DNA of 32,627 bases from Candidatus Uhrbacteria bacterium (GTDB lineage: Bacteria > Patescibacteriota > Patescibacteriia > UBA9934 > GWF2-40-263). The position numbers and the translations under genes are program-made. The stretch spans positions 1-32,627 of the forward strand of contig JACQXU010000022.1 in NCBI GenBank assembly GCA_016208545.1, read 5' to 3'. Shown piece by piece: positions 17,858 through 24,974 of the stretch (positions are counted from its first letter, which is position 1; each line of letters starts with the position of its first letter). A model generated the notes under the pieces. That model was not told the origin of the DNA. It ran no database searches and worked only from the letters and a program-made list of their open reading frames with translations.

Positions 17858-17922
17858 GGTAGCCGCGGGCTTTAGCCCGCGTTCGGGCGTAAACACAACG
17901 CATGCTAAAGCCTGCGGCTACC
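17858..17922. repeat. REP-like inverted pair (BIME-type)
   Basis: The left arm GGTAGCCGCGGGCTTTAGCC and the right arm (reverse complement GGTAGCCGCAGGCTTTAGC) match at 21 of 24 positions across a short centre. Each arm is itself a GTAG tetranucleotide followed by a GC-rich stem with a TTTA loop. This is the layout of REP sequences mobilised by RAYT (Y1 REP transposases). A second copy is at 21248-21306. No transposase gene is in the window. It lies in the predicted rpsU leader. Confidence 0.75.
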
Positions 17923-17937
17923 GCACAGACGAGCAAG

Positions 17938-17967
17938 ATTATGCCGAATTTACCTAATTTTTGTCAA
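17938..17967 (-). promoter_or_regulatory. Sigma-70-type promoter for rpsU
   Basis: Minus strand: TTGACA at 17967-17962, an 18-base spacer, and CATAAT at 17943-17938 (6/6 and 5/6 matches to consensus). Transcription would begin near 17931 and run through the REP pair into rpsU. Confidence 0.75.
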
Positions 17968-17992
17968 GTTCCCAGACGTTTTGTGCAATACA

Positions 17993-18152
17993 GGTCGTTC
18001 GGACTCTTTTGTTCGCAGACATACAGAGCCGACTAGCATAAACGCTGGTTAACTACGAAGGTCACGTCGGCGATGGCTAAGCCGCCGCCACTCACGTTGG
18101 TATTTATTAACGCCAGACGGCGGCGGTCAAGAACAGAAGAGTCCGAACGATC
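17993..18152. repeat. 160-bp foldback element with 22-bp terminal inverted repeats
   Basis: GGTCGTTCGGACTCTTTTGT at 17993 and the inverse GAACAGAAGAGTCCGAAC at 18131 pair at 20 of 22 positions. The interior also pairs in part: CTGGTTAAC...GTCACG against CACGTTGGTA...TTAACGCCAG. A GC-rich hairpin GGCGATGGC-TAA-GCCGCCGCC lies at the centre. It sits in the 362-bp gap between hisS and rpsU, starting 10 bases past the hisS stop, so it could also end the hisS transcript, though no U-tract follows. It differs in sequence from the foldback at 17294-17477. Confidence 0.75.
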
Positions 18153-18162
18153 TAAATCATCT

Positions 18163-19578
18163 TTAGCTTTCCGACACAGGTGAAAACCCTTCCGGTTTCA
18201 CACCTGAATCTTTTTGAAGTTTACGTTCAATCACTGAAACGACTTTTTTTGCGTCAATCGTTTCTTGCGCGCCAGATTCCATGTCGCGAATAATGATCGT
18301 TCCATCCAATACTTCTTTTTGTCCAAGAATCAACGTGAGTTGAACTCCGAGTTTGTTCGCGACTTCAAGCTGACCCTTAAGCGCATTTTTTCCAGCGGCT
18401 TCGGCAATCGGAATATGCGCTTTTCTAAATTCCTCAAACAAACGCAAACCAACTCTGCGCGCGGCATCTCCAAGTTGAGCAAAAAACACATTTGGAACAG
18501 GAATTGATGGTGGATTGATTCCTTTGTCAGCCAAAGCGCGAGCTGTTCTCTCGATTCCCAGTGCAAAACCGCACGCGGCTGTCGGACGTCCTCCTAAAAG
18601 CTCAATCAATCCATCATATCGCCCTCCTCCGCATAAAGCGTTTTGCGCTTTTTCTCCTTCGTCGCCTGCAAGCACAAACTCAAACACAGTGTGCGTGTAA
18701 TAATCCAAACCGCGCACGAGATGAGAATTTAACACATACGGAATTTCCACTTCATCCAAAAATTCCAAAACTTTCATGAAATGTTCTTTTGATTTTTCAT
18801 CAAGCCAATCCAAAATCTGCGGAGCTTCTTTCAAAAGTTCAATTGTTTCCGGCTCTTTGCTATCAAGAAGTCGCAAAGGATTTTTTTGCAAACGTCGTTT
18901 GTCGTCTTCTGAAAGTTTGCTTCTGAATTGCCTAAAGTAGGCCACGAGTTCGGTTAAATATGCTTGTCTGCAATCAGGTGTGCCGATTGAATTGATTTGC
19001 ACTTCAACATTTAACCCCAACTCCTCAAAAATCTTTTTAGCAATCAAAATTAACTGTGCGTCAATGATCGATTCGTTCCCACCCAACACTTCAAACCCAA
19101 CTTGGTGCAGTTGACGATAACGGCCAGCTTGCGGCCGGTCGTGACGAAACATCGGCCCTTCATACCATAATTTAACTGGCTGTGTGCGTTCGACCATTCC
19201 GTGTTCAATATACGCGCGAGCAACAGATGCCGTTGCCTCCGGACGAAGCGCAACCGAACGATTGGACGGATCAGTGAAAACGTACATTTCTTTTTCAACA
19301 ATGTCGGTCGCTTTTCCAATCGAACGCAAAAACAAATCCGATCGCTCCAAAATCGGCAAATCAATGCGGTCGAAACTGTACGCCTCGGCAAGAGCGCGGG
19401 AAGTGTCGCGGATCAAATTCCATCTCCCCTGCTCTTCCGGCAAGATGTCTCGAAATCCACGCAAAAGTTCAGGTGTGCCTTTTGATGATTTTTTTGAGTC
19501 TTCTTCATCTCCATCCTCTGTTTCAGGTTTCTTTACCGGTGCTTGTAAAGGCTTTGGTGTATTTCTTTTGAAGGGCAT
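18163..19578 (-). CDS. hisS: Histidine-tRNA ligase
   Basis: Class II aminoacyl-tRNA synthetase charging tRNA-His. Motif 1 region RGFRDILPEE is at 40-49. Motif 2 FRHDRPQAGRYRQLHQ is at 144-159. The histidine-specific LVRGLDYYTHTVFEF is at 287-301, and motif 3 CGFALGIER at 336-344. The anticodon-binding domain (NVFFAQLGDAARR... onward) is complete. The 471-residue length is above the usual 420-430. The excess is a 35-residue low-complexity N-terminal extension (KKPETEDGDEEDSKKSSKG) and a short tail. The start is the only ATG before the extension. A microrepeat supplying a TACTAT -10-like box lies 8 bases upstream. Confidence 0.96.
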   Translation of the reverse strand: MPFKRNTPKPLQAPVKKPETEDGDEEDSKKSSKGTPELLRGFRDILPEEQGRWNLIRDTSRALAEAYSFDRIDLPILERSDLFLRSIGKATDIVEKEMYVFTDPSNRSVALRPEATASVARAYIEHGMVERTQPVKLWYEGPMFRHDRPQAGRYRQLHQVGFEVLGGNESIIDAQLILIAKKIFEELGLNVEVQINSIGTPDCRQAYLTELVAYFRQFRSKLSEDDKRRLQKNPLRLLDSKEPETIELLKEAPQILDWLDEKSKEHFMKVLEFLDEVEIPYVLNSHLVRGLDYYTHTVFEFVLAGDEGEKAQNALCGGGRYDGLIELLGGRPTAACGFALGIERTARALADKGINPPSIPVPNVFFAQLGDAARRVGLRLFEEFRKAHIPIAEAAGKNALKGQLEVANKLGVQLTLILGQKEVLDGTIIIRDMESGAQETIDAKKVVSVIERKLQKDSGVKPEGFSPVSES

Positions 19579-19587
19579 AGATTTGAA

Positions 19588-19672
19588 TAGTAGGTAGTAA
19601 GGTAGTAGGTAGTAAGTATATTTGTAAAAAAGCGAGTATACCTAATACTTACTACTTAATACTTGCTACTTT
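19588..19672. repeat. Microrepeat spacer between lepB and hisS, forming an inverted repeat
   Basis: TAGTAGGTAGTAAGGTAGTA on the left and ATACTTACTACTTAATACTT on the right are inverse copies around GTATACC. An additional pair TTTGTAAAAAAG / TTTTTACAAA helps the fold. It fills the entire 94-bp gap, so the hisS start has no other leader sequence. It contains TATACT and TACTAT hexamers that could serve as -10 boxes. Confidence 0.7.
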
Positions 19673-20272
19673 TTACAAATTATACAACGGTGAATTAAAC
19701 GTTCCGAGTCGCGAAAGTGGAAGCCCGCGCACCCATACGCGGCCAATGAATCCAGCACGCTTCACGGCACCGAATGCGCGAGAGTCTAAACTTTCATCAC
19801 GATTATCTCCGAGCAAAAAATACTCATTCTCTCCCAAAGTTGTGCGAATTTTTCCGTCTGTTCTTTCATGGACAATATACGATTCTTCAAGAATAGTGCC
19901 GTTTGGATGTTCTGAAGTGTAAAGAATGATTTTCCCGTTTGTGATTTCAACTGTTTCACCTGGCAAACCAATAACACGCTTGATGAAAAACTGACGCGGA
20001 TCGCGCGGATATCGGAATACTACGATTTCCCCGCGCTCTGGCTCGCGAAGACGATACGAAAGCTCATCTATAATAAGGTATTCGTGATCGTAGAAATTCG
20101 GTTCCATTGAAGCGCCTTTAACGTAAAACGGTTGGATTAAAAAATATCGAATCGGAATTATAATCGCGGCCGAGACAGCAACAATTTGAATCACTTCCAA
20201 AATAAAAAAAAGAATCGAACCAAAGGTTCCTCCAAACCGATTCTGAAGTTTTTGCTCAAATTCTACTCGCAC
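19673..20272 (-). CDS. lepB: Signal peptidase I
   Basis: Membrane serine protease that removes signal peptides from exported proteins. One N-terminal membrane helix at about 18-47 precedes the catalytic box GASMEPN (Ser55). The lysine box FFIKRVIGLPGE contains the general base Lys98, and GDNRDESLDSR (155-165) is the conserved box E. The 199-residue length is typical of the single-helix Gram-positive type. It starts with GTG only 4 bases after the stop of the upstream 95-residue gene, so the two are co-transcribed. It would process the signal peptides of the giant and 600-residue proteins. Confidence 0.95.
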   Translation of the reverse strand: MRVEFEQKLQNRFGGTFGSILFFILEVIQIVAVSAAIIIPIRYFLIQPFYVKGASMEPNFYDHEYLIIDELSYRLREPERGEIVVFRYPRDPRQFFIKRVIGLPGETVEITNGKIILYTSEHPNGTILEESYIVHERTDGKIRTTLGENEYFLLGDNRDESLDSRAFGAVKRAGFIGRVWVRGLPLSRLGTFNSPLYNL

Positions 20273-20276
20273 AAAT

Positions 20277-20564
20277 TTATTCTTTTTTTGGATTCAAAAT
20301 TTCGTGACAAACTTTAAACACATTGGCTGGAACCATTGAAGCAACTGCTTCAGCCAATTCGTCTTTTAACGGATGATCACCAAGTGCGCTTATCAATGTG
20401 TGTTCGTTTCTATTTATTGCCGCCTCTGTTCGCGCTCCAGCGTTGTCATATCGATCATAATCTTCATTAAAAGCTTCGTACGCACGCCGAAAATCCGCAA
20501 GTGGATCGCGTTCAATCCGAGGAAGGTAATCTTTGAAGATGTCTTCTTGATGTATTTCATTCAT
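20277..20564 (-). CDS. Small acidic hypothetical protein
   Basis: Not recognised. 95 residues, soluble, acidic and mostly helical by composition (DPLADFRRAYEAFNEDYDRYDNAGARTEAAINRNE). There is no signal peptide, membrane helix or cysteine pair (a single Cys). It ends 4 bases before the lepB start, which supports it being a real gene in a two-gene operon. The codon bias resembles its neighbours. Confidence 0.7.
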   Translation of the reverse strand: MNEIHQEDIFKDYLPRIERDPLADFRRAYEAFNEDYDRYDNAGARTEAAINRNEHTLISALGDHPLKDELAEAVASMVPANVFKVCHEILNPKKE

Positions 20565-20627
20565 AAAGCAAAAAACTATAAACAGTCTATCATAGTTCTT
20601 TAAAAATGAGAAGGGGGGAGCGCAAAC

Positions 20628-20650
20628 AAAAAAAGCGCCAGGGAGGCGCT
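20628..20650 (-). terminator. Intrinsic terminator of the 164-residue membrane protein gene
   Basis: Minus strand: AGCGCC-TCCCT-GGCGCT (6-bp perfect GC-rich stem) followed at once by TTTTTTTG. It begins 3 bases past the stop codon at 20654. Confidence 0.9.
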
Positions 20651-20653
20651 AGA

Positions 20654-21148
20654 CTAGAGAGGATAGAGTTCGAACCTGCGAGGAAGAGGAAAAGACGCGC
20701 CAGACGGAAGCGAATTCTCGTCAGCAAAACGCCAGTTACTTTCCTCCATCAGTCTGTTATAGCTTGCGGCGAGCGAATTGTAGTCAACTTTTGCGGTGTC
20801 AAGATCAAAAAGAATGTCGTTATACTCGTTGTACGTTGCCTGACCGCCATCAGGGACGTTCACAAAAACATCCTCGAGTAATATCAGAACTCCTTCGTGT
20901 GCTTCGACAGTCTCGCGTTTGGACATGATCAGTGAACAGAGTTCATCGAGCGTTTCGTATCGCCGGAGGTCAGATCGCTCCTGCGACTCCTGCTGTCTCT
21001 CATCGATCCTGTCAGACTCGATCGCGCGACCGATTTCGAAAAAAGTCCAGATGAAGACCACGGCGACCATTAGTACGAGTAACGCCACACAGATCTGAAT
21101 AAAGAGTCTGATACCTGGATCCATTCTCTTATACTCGTCTTCACTCAC
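20654..21148 (-). CDS. Membrane-anchored coiled-coil hypothetical protein, GTG start
   Basis: Not recognised. From the GTG at 21148 it gives 164 residues: (V/M)SEDEYKRMDPGIRL, one membrane helix (IRLFIQICVALLVLMVAVVFIWTFF), then a charged helical region (ESDRIDERQQESQERSDLRR) and an alpha-helical tail. The GTG start is chosen because GGAAGGAG lies 4 bases upstream, the only strong Shine-Dalgarno site I found in the window. The longer frame from ATG at 21169 would bury it. It is GC-richer than its neighbours and bracketed by its own promoter and terminator, so it may be a single-gene unit acquired separately. Confidence 0.75.
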   Translation of the reverse strand: MSEDEYKRMDPGIRLFIQICVALLVLMVAVVFIWTFFEIGRAIESDRIDERQQESQERSDLRRYETLDELCSLIMSKRETVEAHEGVLILLEDVFVNVPDGGQATYNEYNDILFDLDTAKVDYNSLAASYNRLMEESNWRFADENSLPSGASFPLPRRFELYPL

Positions 21149-21190
21149 GTTTCTCCTTCCATCAAGCATTTGGCTTGAATCCTCAATATA

Positions 21191-21219
21191 TTCTTAGCGG
21201 ATTTGACGAAAAAGGTCAA
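21191..21219 (-). promoter_or_regulatory. Promoter of the GTG-start membrane protein
   Basis: Minus strand: TTGACC at 21219-21214, a 17-base spacer and TAAGAA at 21196-21191. The predicted start near 21184 leaves a leader of about 36 bases carrying the AAGGAG site. A short hairpin CAAGCCAAATGCTTG lies in the leader. Confidence 0.6.
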
Positions 21220-21247
21220 GAGATTAGGTTTTGGGTTTTGTGGTAAA

Positions 21248-21306
21248 GGTAGCCGCAGGCTTTAGCCTACGTGCGTTACAAGCACAGGCTAAAGCCTGCG
21301 GCTACC
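21248..21306. repeat. Second REP-like inverted pair
   Basis: GGTAGCCGCAGGCTTTAGCC at 21248 and its exact inverse ending at 21306 share 21 perfect bases around a short centre. Same family as 17858-17922, with GTAG at the foot of each arm. It lies just downstream of tRNA-Val and next to a GGTTTTGGG microrepeat (21225-21240). It may help end the tRNA transcript, though no U-tract follows. Confidence 0.75.
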
Positions 21307-21338
21307 AATTTTAAATATCCGACTTCTGACATCTGAAA

Positions 21339-21415
21339 TGGTGGACGTTGGAGGACTTGAACCTCCGACCTTCGCAATGTGAATGCGACGCTCTAACCAG
21401 CTGAGCTAAACGTCC
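21339..21415 (-). tRNA. tRNA-Val (anticodon CAC)
   Basis: Complete cloverleaf on the minus strand. The acceptor GGACGTT pairs with AACGTCC. The D arm is TAGCTCAGCTGGTTAGAGC. The anticodon arm TCGCA-TTCACAT-TGCGA has CAC at positions 34-36. The variable loop is AGGTC and the T arm GGAGG-TTCAAGT-CCTCC. Discriminator A is followed by an encoded CCA. It reads GTG codons. The encoded CCA means it does not depend on the CCA-adding enzyme for first maturation. Confidence 0.96.
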
Positions 21416-21461
21416 ATAAACAAATTCAATTCTATCACGATAATCATTGCTTTTCAAACGC

Positions 21462-21490
21462 TTGCTTTTTCGTCATCACACCGATAAAAT
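21462..21490 (+). promoter_or_regulatory. Promoter of the LCP gene, leaderless arrangement
   Basis: TTGCTT, a 17-base spacer and TAAAAT; the -10 box ends 10 bases before ATG at 21501. A start 6-8 bases past the -10 box leaves a leader of about 2-5 bases. Confidence 0.55.
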
Positions 21491-21500
21491 ACACACAAAC

Positions 21501-23072
21501 ATGAATATGGATAAACCGAAAATTGATTTACTCAAACAGAAATATCAATTAGACGGTAACAAGAAGAATAACCTTCTTGTTTTTGGTCGTGTCATGATTA
21601 TCGCACTTGCGATCAGTGCAGTGATCGGAGTTGCGTTTTCTTATCGCATAAATTCAACTACAACAAGCACGAACGATTTTCCAAAAATTTCTCTTCTTTC
21701 AACAATTCGAAATTTTGTTGACGGCGATAAATTGAATGGTGAAGAAAACGATCGTGTCAACATTCTCCTTCTCGGAATCGGCGGTGAAGGTCACGAAGGC
21801 CCGCAACTCACAGACACAATTATGTTTGCCAGTTTCCAGCCGTCAACCGGAAAAATCGGGCTTATGTCTCTTCCTCGTGACATGACAGTTCCAATTCCGG
21901 GCTATGGTTATAGAAAAGTAAACCACGCAAACGCGCTTGGAGAAATGGACAAAACAGGATCAGGTCCAAAACTTGCGTCTCAAGTTATCGGACAAGTTTT
22001 AGACGAAGAAATCCAATATTATTTCCGTGTTGACTTTAACGGTTTTGCACAACTTATCGATCAAGTTGGCGGAATTGATGTTTATGTTGAACGCGGATTC
22101 ACTGATCCAGAATATCCAATACTCGGAAAAGAATATGATGAATGTGGAGGAGAAGCAGAAGAAGACCCAGAAGGCCCAGAAGGCCAAGAGGGCCTGGATG
22201 GTGAAAAAATTATTTCTCCAAATTATTCCTGTCGTTTTGAATCTTTAACTTTTCAAGAAGGCTGGATGCACATGAGCGGAGACACAGCCTTAAAATTTGT
22301 GCGTTCTCGTCACGGAACAAACGGTGAAGGCTCTGACTTTGCCCGTTCTGCGCGCCAACAAAAAATTTTGCTAGCAATCAAAGACAAAGTTTTTTCAGCT
22401 TCGACGTTTTTGAATCCTGCCAGAATGAATAAAATCCTCGACACACTCAAACAAAACATCGCAACGAACTTGGACGTTTCAAAAATGCTTAGGCTCGGAC
22501 GCGCGATAAAAAATCTTGAATCAGATCAACTTACACATCACGTTATTGACGCCTCTGAAGATTCACCTTTGTATGCGACAATTCTAAACGGCGCGTTTGT
22601 GCTTCTTCCAAAAAACGATGACTGGCGTCCTTTGCAAAAAATAGCTAAATACATTTTCACTCCAAAACAGGAACAATCGCGTTTTGCGCTATCGCCGGAT
22701 GAAAAACCAAAATTTGTAAAAGTTGAGATTCAAAATGGCACAAACCTGACAGGACTTGCATTTCGCGCATCGCAACTCCTCGACGGCCAGGGATTTGATG
22801 TTGTAAAAGTTGGAAATGCGGCGTCGCGCGGATATGAACACACTGTAATTTATGATTTGACAAACGGCGCTCGCGGCAGTGAACTGAAGGCCTTAAGCGA
22901 TTTTTTGAAAGCAGATGTAACGCTTTCCGCAACAGGTTGGATGGTAAGCGGTGAGGTGGTTCCAAAAGAAATTTCCGTAACAAGCGAAGAATATGAAAAA
23001 CTCGCGACAGAACAAAATATAGATTTTTTAATCATATTAGGTGAAAATTCGTCGAGTTTGGTGAGACAATAA
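21501..23072 (+). CDS. LytR-CpsA-Psr (LCP) family glycopolymer ligase-like protein
   Basis: LCP enzymes transfer undecaprenyl-linked glycopolymers onto the cell wall. From ATG 21501 the protein has 523 residues; a frame from TTG 21447 adds 18 unlikely residues that overlap the promoter. A cytoplasmic tail and one membrane helix (VMIIALAISAVIGVAFSYRI) come first. The LCP core follows: ILLLGIGGEGHEGPQLTDTIM, GLMSLPRDMTVPIPGYGYRKVNHANALG, and the Arg motif FVRSRHGTNGEGSDFARSARQQ. A C-terminal LytR_C domain is visible (VKVEIQNGTNLTGLAFRASQLL... onward). An insert near the middle (GGEAEEDPEGPEGQEGLDG) has Gly-x-y character and is flanked by two cysteines. It is 3 bases before der. With dgkA it suggests a decorated envelope. 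Confidence 0.92.
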   Translation: MNMDKPKIDLLKQKYQLDGNKKNNLLVFGRVMIIALAISAVIGVAFSYRINSTTTSTNDFPKISLLSTIRNFVDGDKLNGEENDRVNILLLGIGGEGHEGPQLTDTIMFASFQPSTGKIGLMSLPRDMTVPIPGYGYRKVNHANALGEMDKTGSGPKLASQVIGQVLDEEIQYYFRVDFNGFAQLIDQVGGIDVYVERGFTDPEYPILGKEYDECGGEAEEDPEGPEGQEGLDGEKIISPNYSCRFESLTFQEGWMHMSGDTALKFVRSRHGTNGEGSDFARSARQQKILLAIKDKVFSASTFLNPARMNKILDTLKQNIATNLDVSKMLRLGRAIKNLESDQLTHHVIDASEDSPLYATILNGAFVLLPKNDDWRPLQKIAKYIFTPKQEQSRFALSPDEKPKFVKVEIQNGTNLTGLAFRASQLLDGQGFDVVKVGNAASRGYEHTVIYDLTNGARGSELKALSDFLKADVTLSATGWMVSGEVVPKEISVTSEEYEKLATEQNIDFLIILGENSSSLVRQ

Positions 23073-23075
23073 TTT

Positions 23076-24443
23076 ATGGATGACCGAAAAATCCCGACGG
23101 TCGCTCTGATCGGACGCACAAACGTCGGAAAATCCACACTTTTCAATCGCATGTTGGAACAGCCAAAAGCGCTGGTTTCTGATATTCCAGGAACAACACG
23201 CGATCGAAACGAAGGCGAATGCATCTGGCGCGGAAAAACAATCAACCTAGTTGACACTGGCGGACTTGATGTTGATAAAAAAGATGCGATTGAACGCAAC
23301 ACAATTTTACAAGCAGAACACGCCATGAAAAAAGCTGACTTGATTCTATTTGTGCTTGACGCAAAAGTCGGACCGCTTCCGCAAGAACACTCACTGGCTC
23401 TCACGCTTAATAAATCTAAAGTTCCAGTGATCGTTGTTGCAAACAAAGCCGAGTCTGCCGCAGAACGCGCAGATGTCAAAGGCTCTCATTGGTTCCTCCA
23501 CGGACTAAAAGCTCCGATTGCGGTTTCAGCAAAACGCGGTTCAAGCGTTGGAGATCTTCTTGATGAAATTTTCGAACAGCTTGAGCGCGTCGGAACTCCT
23601 CCGATTGAAATTCAAAAAATAGAAGCAACTCGTGTTGCTGTAATTGGAAAACCAAATGTCGGAAAATCAACACTTCTTAATTCAATGATCGGCGAAGAAC
23701 GTTTCATAACAAGTCCAATTGCGCACACAACTCGCGAACCAAATGACACTCTTGTTCAAAAAGGCGATAAAAATTATATTTTCGTGGATACTGCCGGAAT
23801 GCGAAAAAGCGGAAAAGTAAAAAAATCAGGCGGGCTTGAAGCCGCGGCTGTTAAACGAAATGAATACGCAATCAAAATTTCAGATGTAACACTTTTGATT
23901 GTAGACGCGACTGAACCGATCGGAGCGCAAGAAAAAATTCTGGCCGGATTTTTGAAAGAATCAGGGACAGGCGTAATTGTAATTGTGAATAAATGGGATT
24001 TGGTGAAAGACAAAACAACAACAACAATGAATCGTTATCGCGAATATGTTGCCGCGTCGCTTCCCTTTCTTGAATGGGCGCCTGTTTTATTTATTTCAGC
24101 ATTGACAAAACAACGCGTGCAAACAATTTACGACATGATTGACACTGTTCAAACAAATAGAAATAGATGGCTTACTGAAAAAGAAATGGATGAATTTCTG
24201 AAACGAACGATCGCAGAACACAGACCAACGGCTGGCAAAGGAATTTTTCCTCCAAAAATTTTAGGAATGAAACAAGTCGCAATAGCTCCACCGGAATTTG
24301 ATCTAATCCTCAAAGCAAAACGCACTGATATTTTAAGTCAAAGTTATATTCGTTTTATAATCAATCGTTTGCATGATACATTTCATTTGAATGGAACGTC
24401 GGTTAGGATGAATATAAGGATCGCGAGATCGACAGCGGTATAG
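23076..24443 (+). CDS. der: Ribosome-associated GTPase Der (EngA)
   Basis: Double GTPase required for 50S assembly. Domain 1: GRTNVGKST (13-21), DTGGLD, NKAE. Domain 2: GKPNVGKST (about 195), DTAGMRKSGKVKKSGG, NKWD. A C-terminal KH-like domain ends NRLHDTFHLNGTSVRMNIRIARS. At 455 residues it is of normal length with both G domains intact. It starts 3 bases after the LCP stop and ends 3 bases before pth, in an operon. No Shine-Dalgarno site is seen. Confidence 0.97.
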   Translation: MDDRKIPTVALIGRTNVGKSTLFNRMLEQPKALVSDIPGTTRDRNEGECIWRGKTINLVDTGGLDVDKKDAIERNTILQAEHAMKKADLILFVLDAKVGPLPQEHSLALTLNKSKVPVIVVANKAESAAERADVKGSHWFLHGLKAPIAVSAKRGSSVGDLLDEIFEQLERVGTPPIEIQKIEATRVAVIGKPNVGKSTLLNSMIGEERFITSPIAHTTREPNDTLVQKGDKNYIFVDTAGMRKSGKVKKSGGLEAAAVKRNEYAIKISDVTLLIVDATEPIGAQEKILAGFLKESGTGVIVIVNKWDLVKDKTTTTMNRYREYVAASLPFLEWAPVLFISALTKQRVQTIYDMIDTVQTNRNRWLTEKEMDEFLKRTIAEHRPTAGKGIFPPKILGMKQVAIAPPEFDLILKAKRTDILSQSYIRFIINRLHDTFHLNGTSVRMNIRIARSTAV

Positions 24444-24446
24444 ACT

Positions 24447-24974
24447 ATGCTCCTTATCATCGGCCTTGGAAATCCCGGAACACAATACACAAACACTCGG
24501 CACAATGTCGGATTTCTTGTGATTGATGAACTTTCAAAACGACTCAATATCAGTTTGCGAGAAAAACAAACTCTGGAAGCTGAAGTTGGTGAAGGTGAAA
24601 TAAATGGACAGCACATCGTACTTTCCAAACCACAAACTTTTATGAACAAAAGCAGTAGAGCCGTCCGCAAGCTCATGAAAAAATACTCTGCAAAACCAGA
24701 AAATGTGTTAGTGATTTATGATGACGCAGATCTTGCGTTTGGAAATGTGCGAATGAAGCCGGCTGGTTCGTCAGCCGGACATCGCGGAATGCAGTCAATA
24801 CTTGATTTGTTTCCATCAGGAATAAACATCGCGCGAGTCCGCGTTGGAATCGGCAGGCCAAGCCAGGATATTCCGCTTGATGAATTTGTTTTGCAAAAAT
24901 GGACGTTGTCTGAAAAAAAAGAATTGGAAAAAGTGATTGAAAAAGCTGTTGAGGTTTTGGGTTTTAGGTTATGA
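24447..24974 (+). CDS. pth: Peptidyl-tRNA hydrolase
   Basis: Releases peptides from tRNA after premature drop-off. The protein begins LLIIGLGNPGTQYTNTRHNVGF, with the substrate Asn and catalytic His in place. It contains KPQTFMNKSSRAV and VIYDDADLAFGNVRMKPAGSSAGHRG with the catalytic Asp. At 175 residues it is slightly short. The last codons (EVLGFRL) are encoded by a copy of the GGTTTTGGGTTTTAGG microrepeat (24951-24969), which therefore sets the C-terminus. The stop TGA overlaps the dprA ATG (ATGA). TGA as a stop here excludes the CPR code in which TGA means Gly. Confidence 0.96.
   Translation: MLLIIGLGNPGTQYTNTRHNVGFLVIDELSKRLNISLREKQTLEAEVGEGEINGQHIVLSKPQTFMNKSSRAVRKLMKKYSAKPENVLVIYDDADLAFGNVRMKPAGSSAGHRGMQSILDLFPSGINIARVRVGIGRPSQDIPLDEFVLQKWTLSEKKELEKVIEKAVEVLGFRL

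Noticed and set aside
17801..17896. N-terminal extension of S21
   Set aside because: The added residues translate the microrepeat and REP arm; S21 proteins begin at the Met at 17800.
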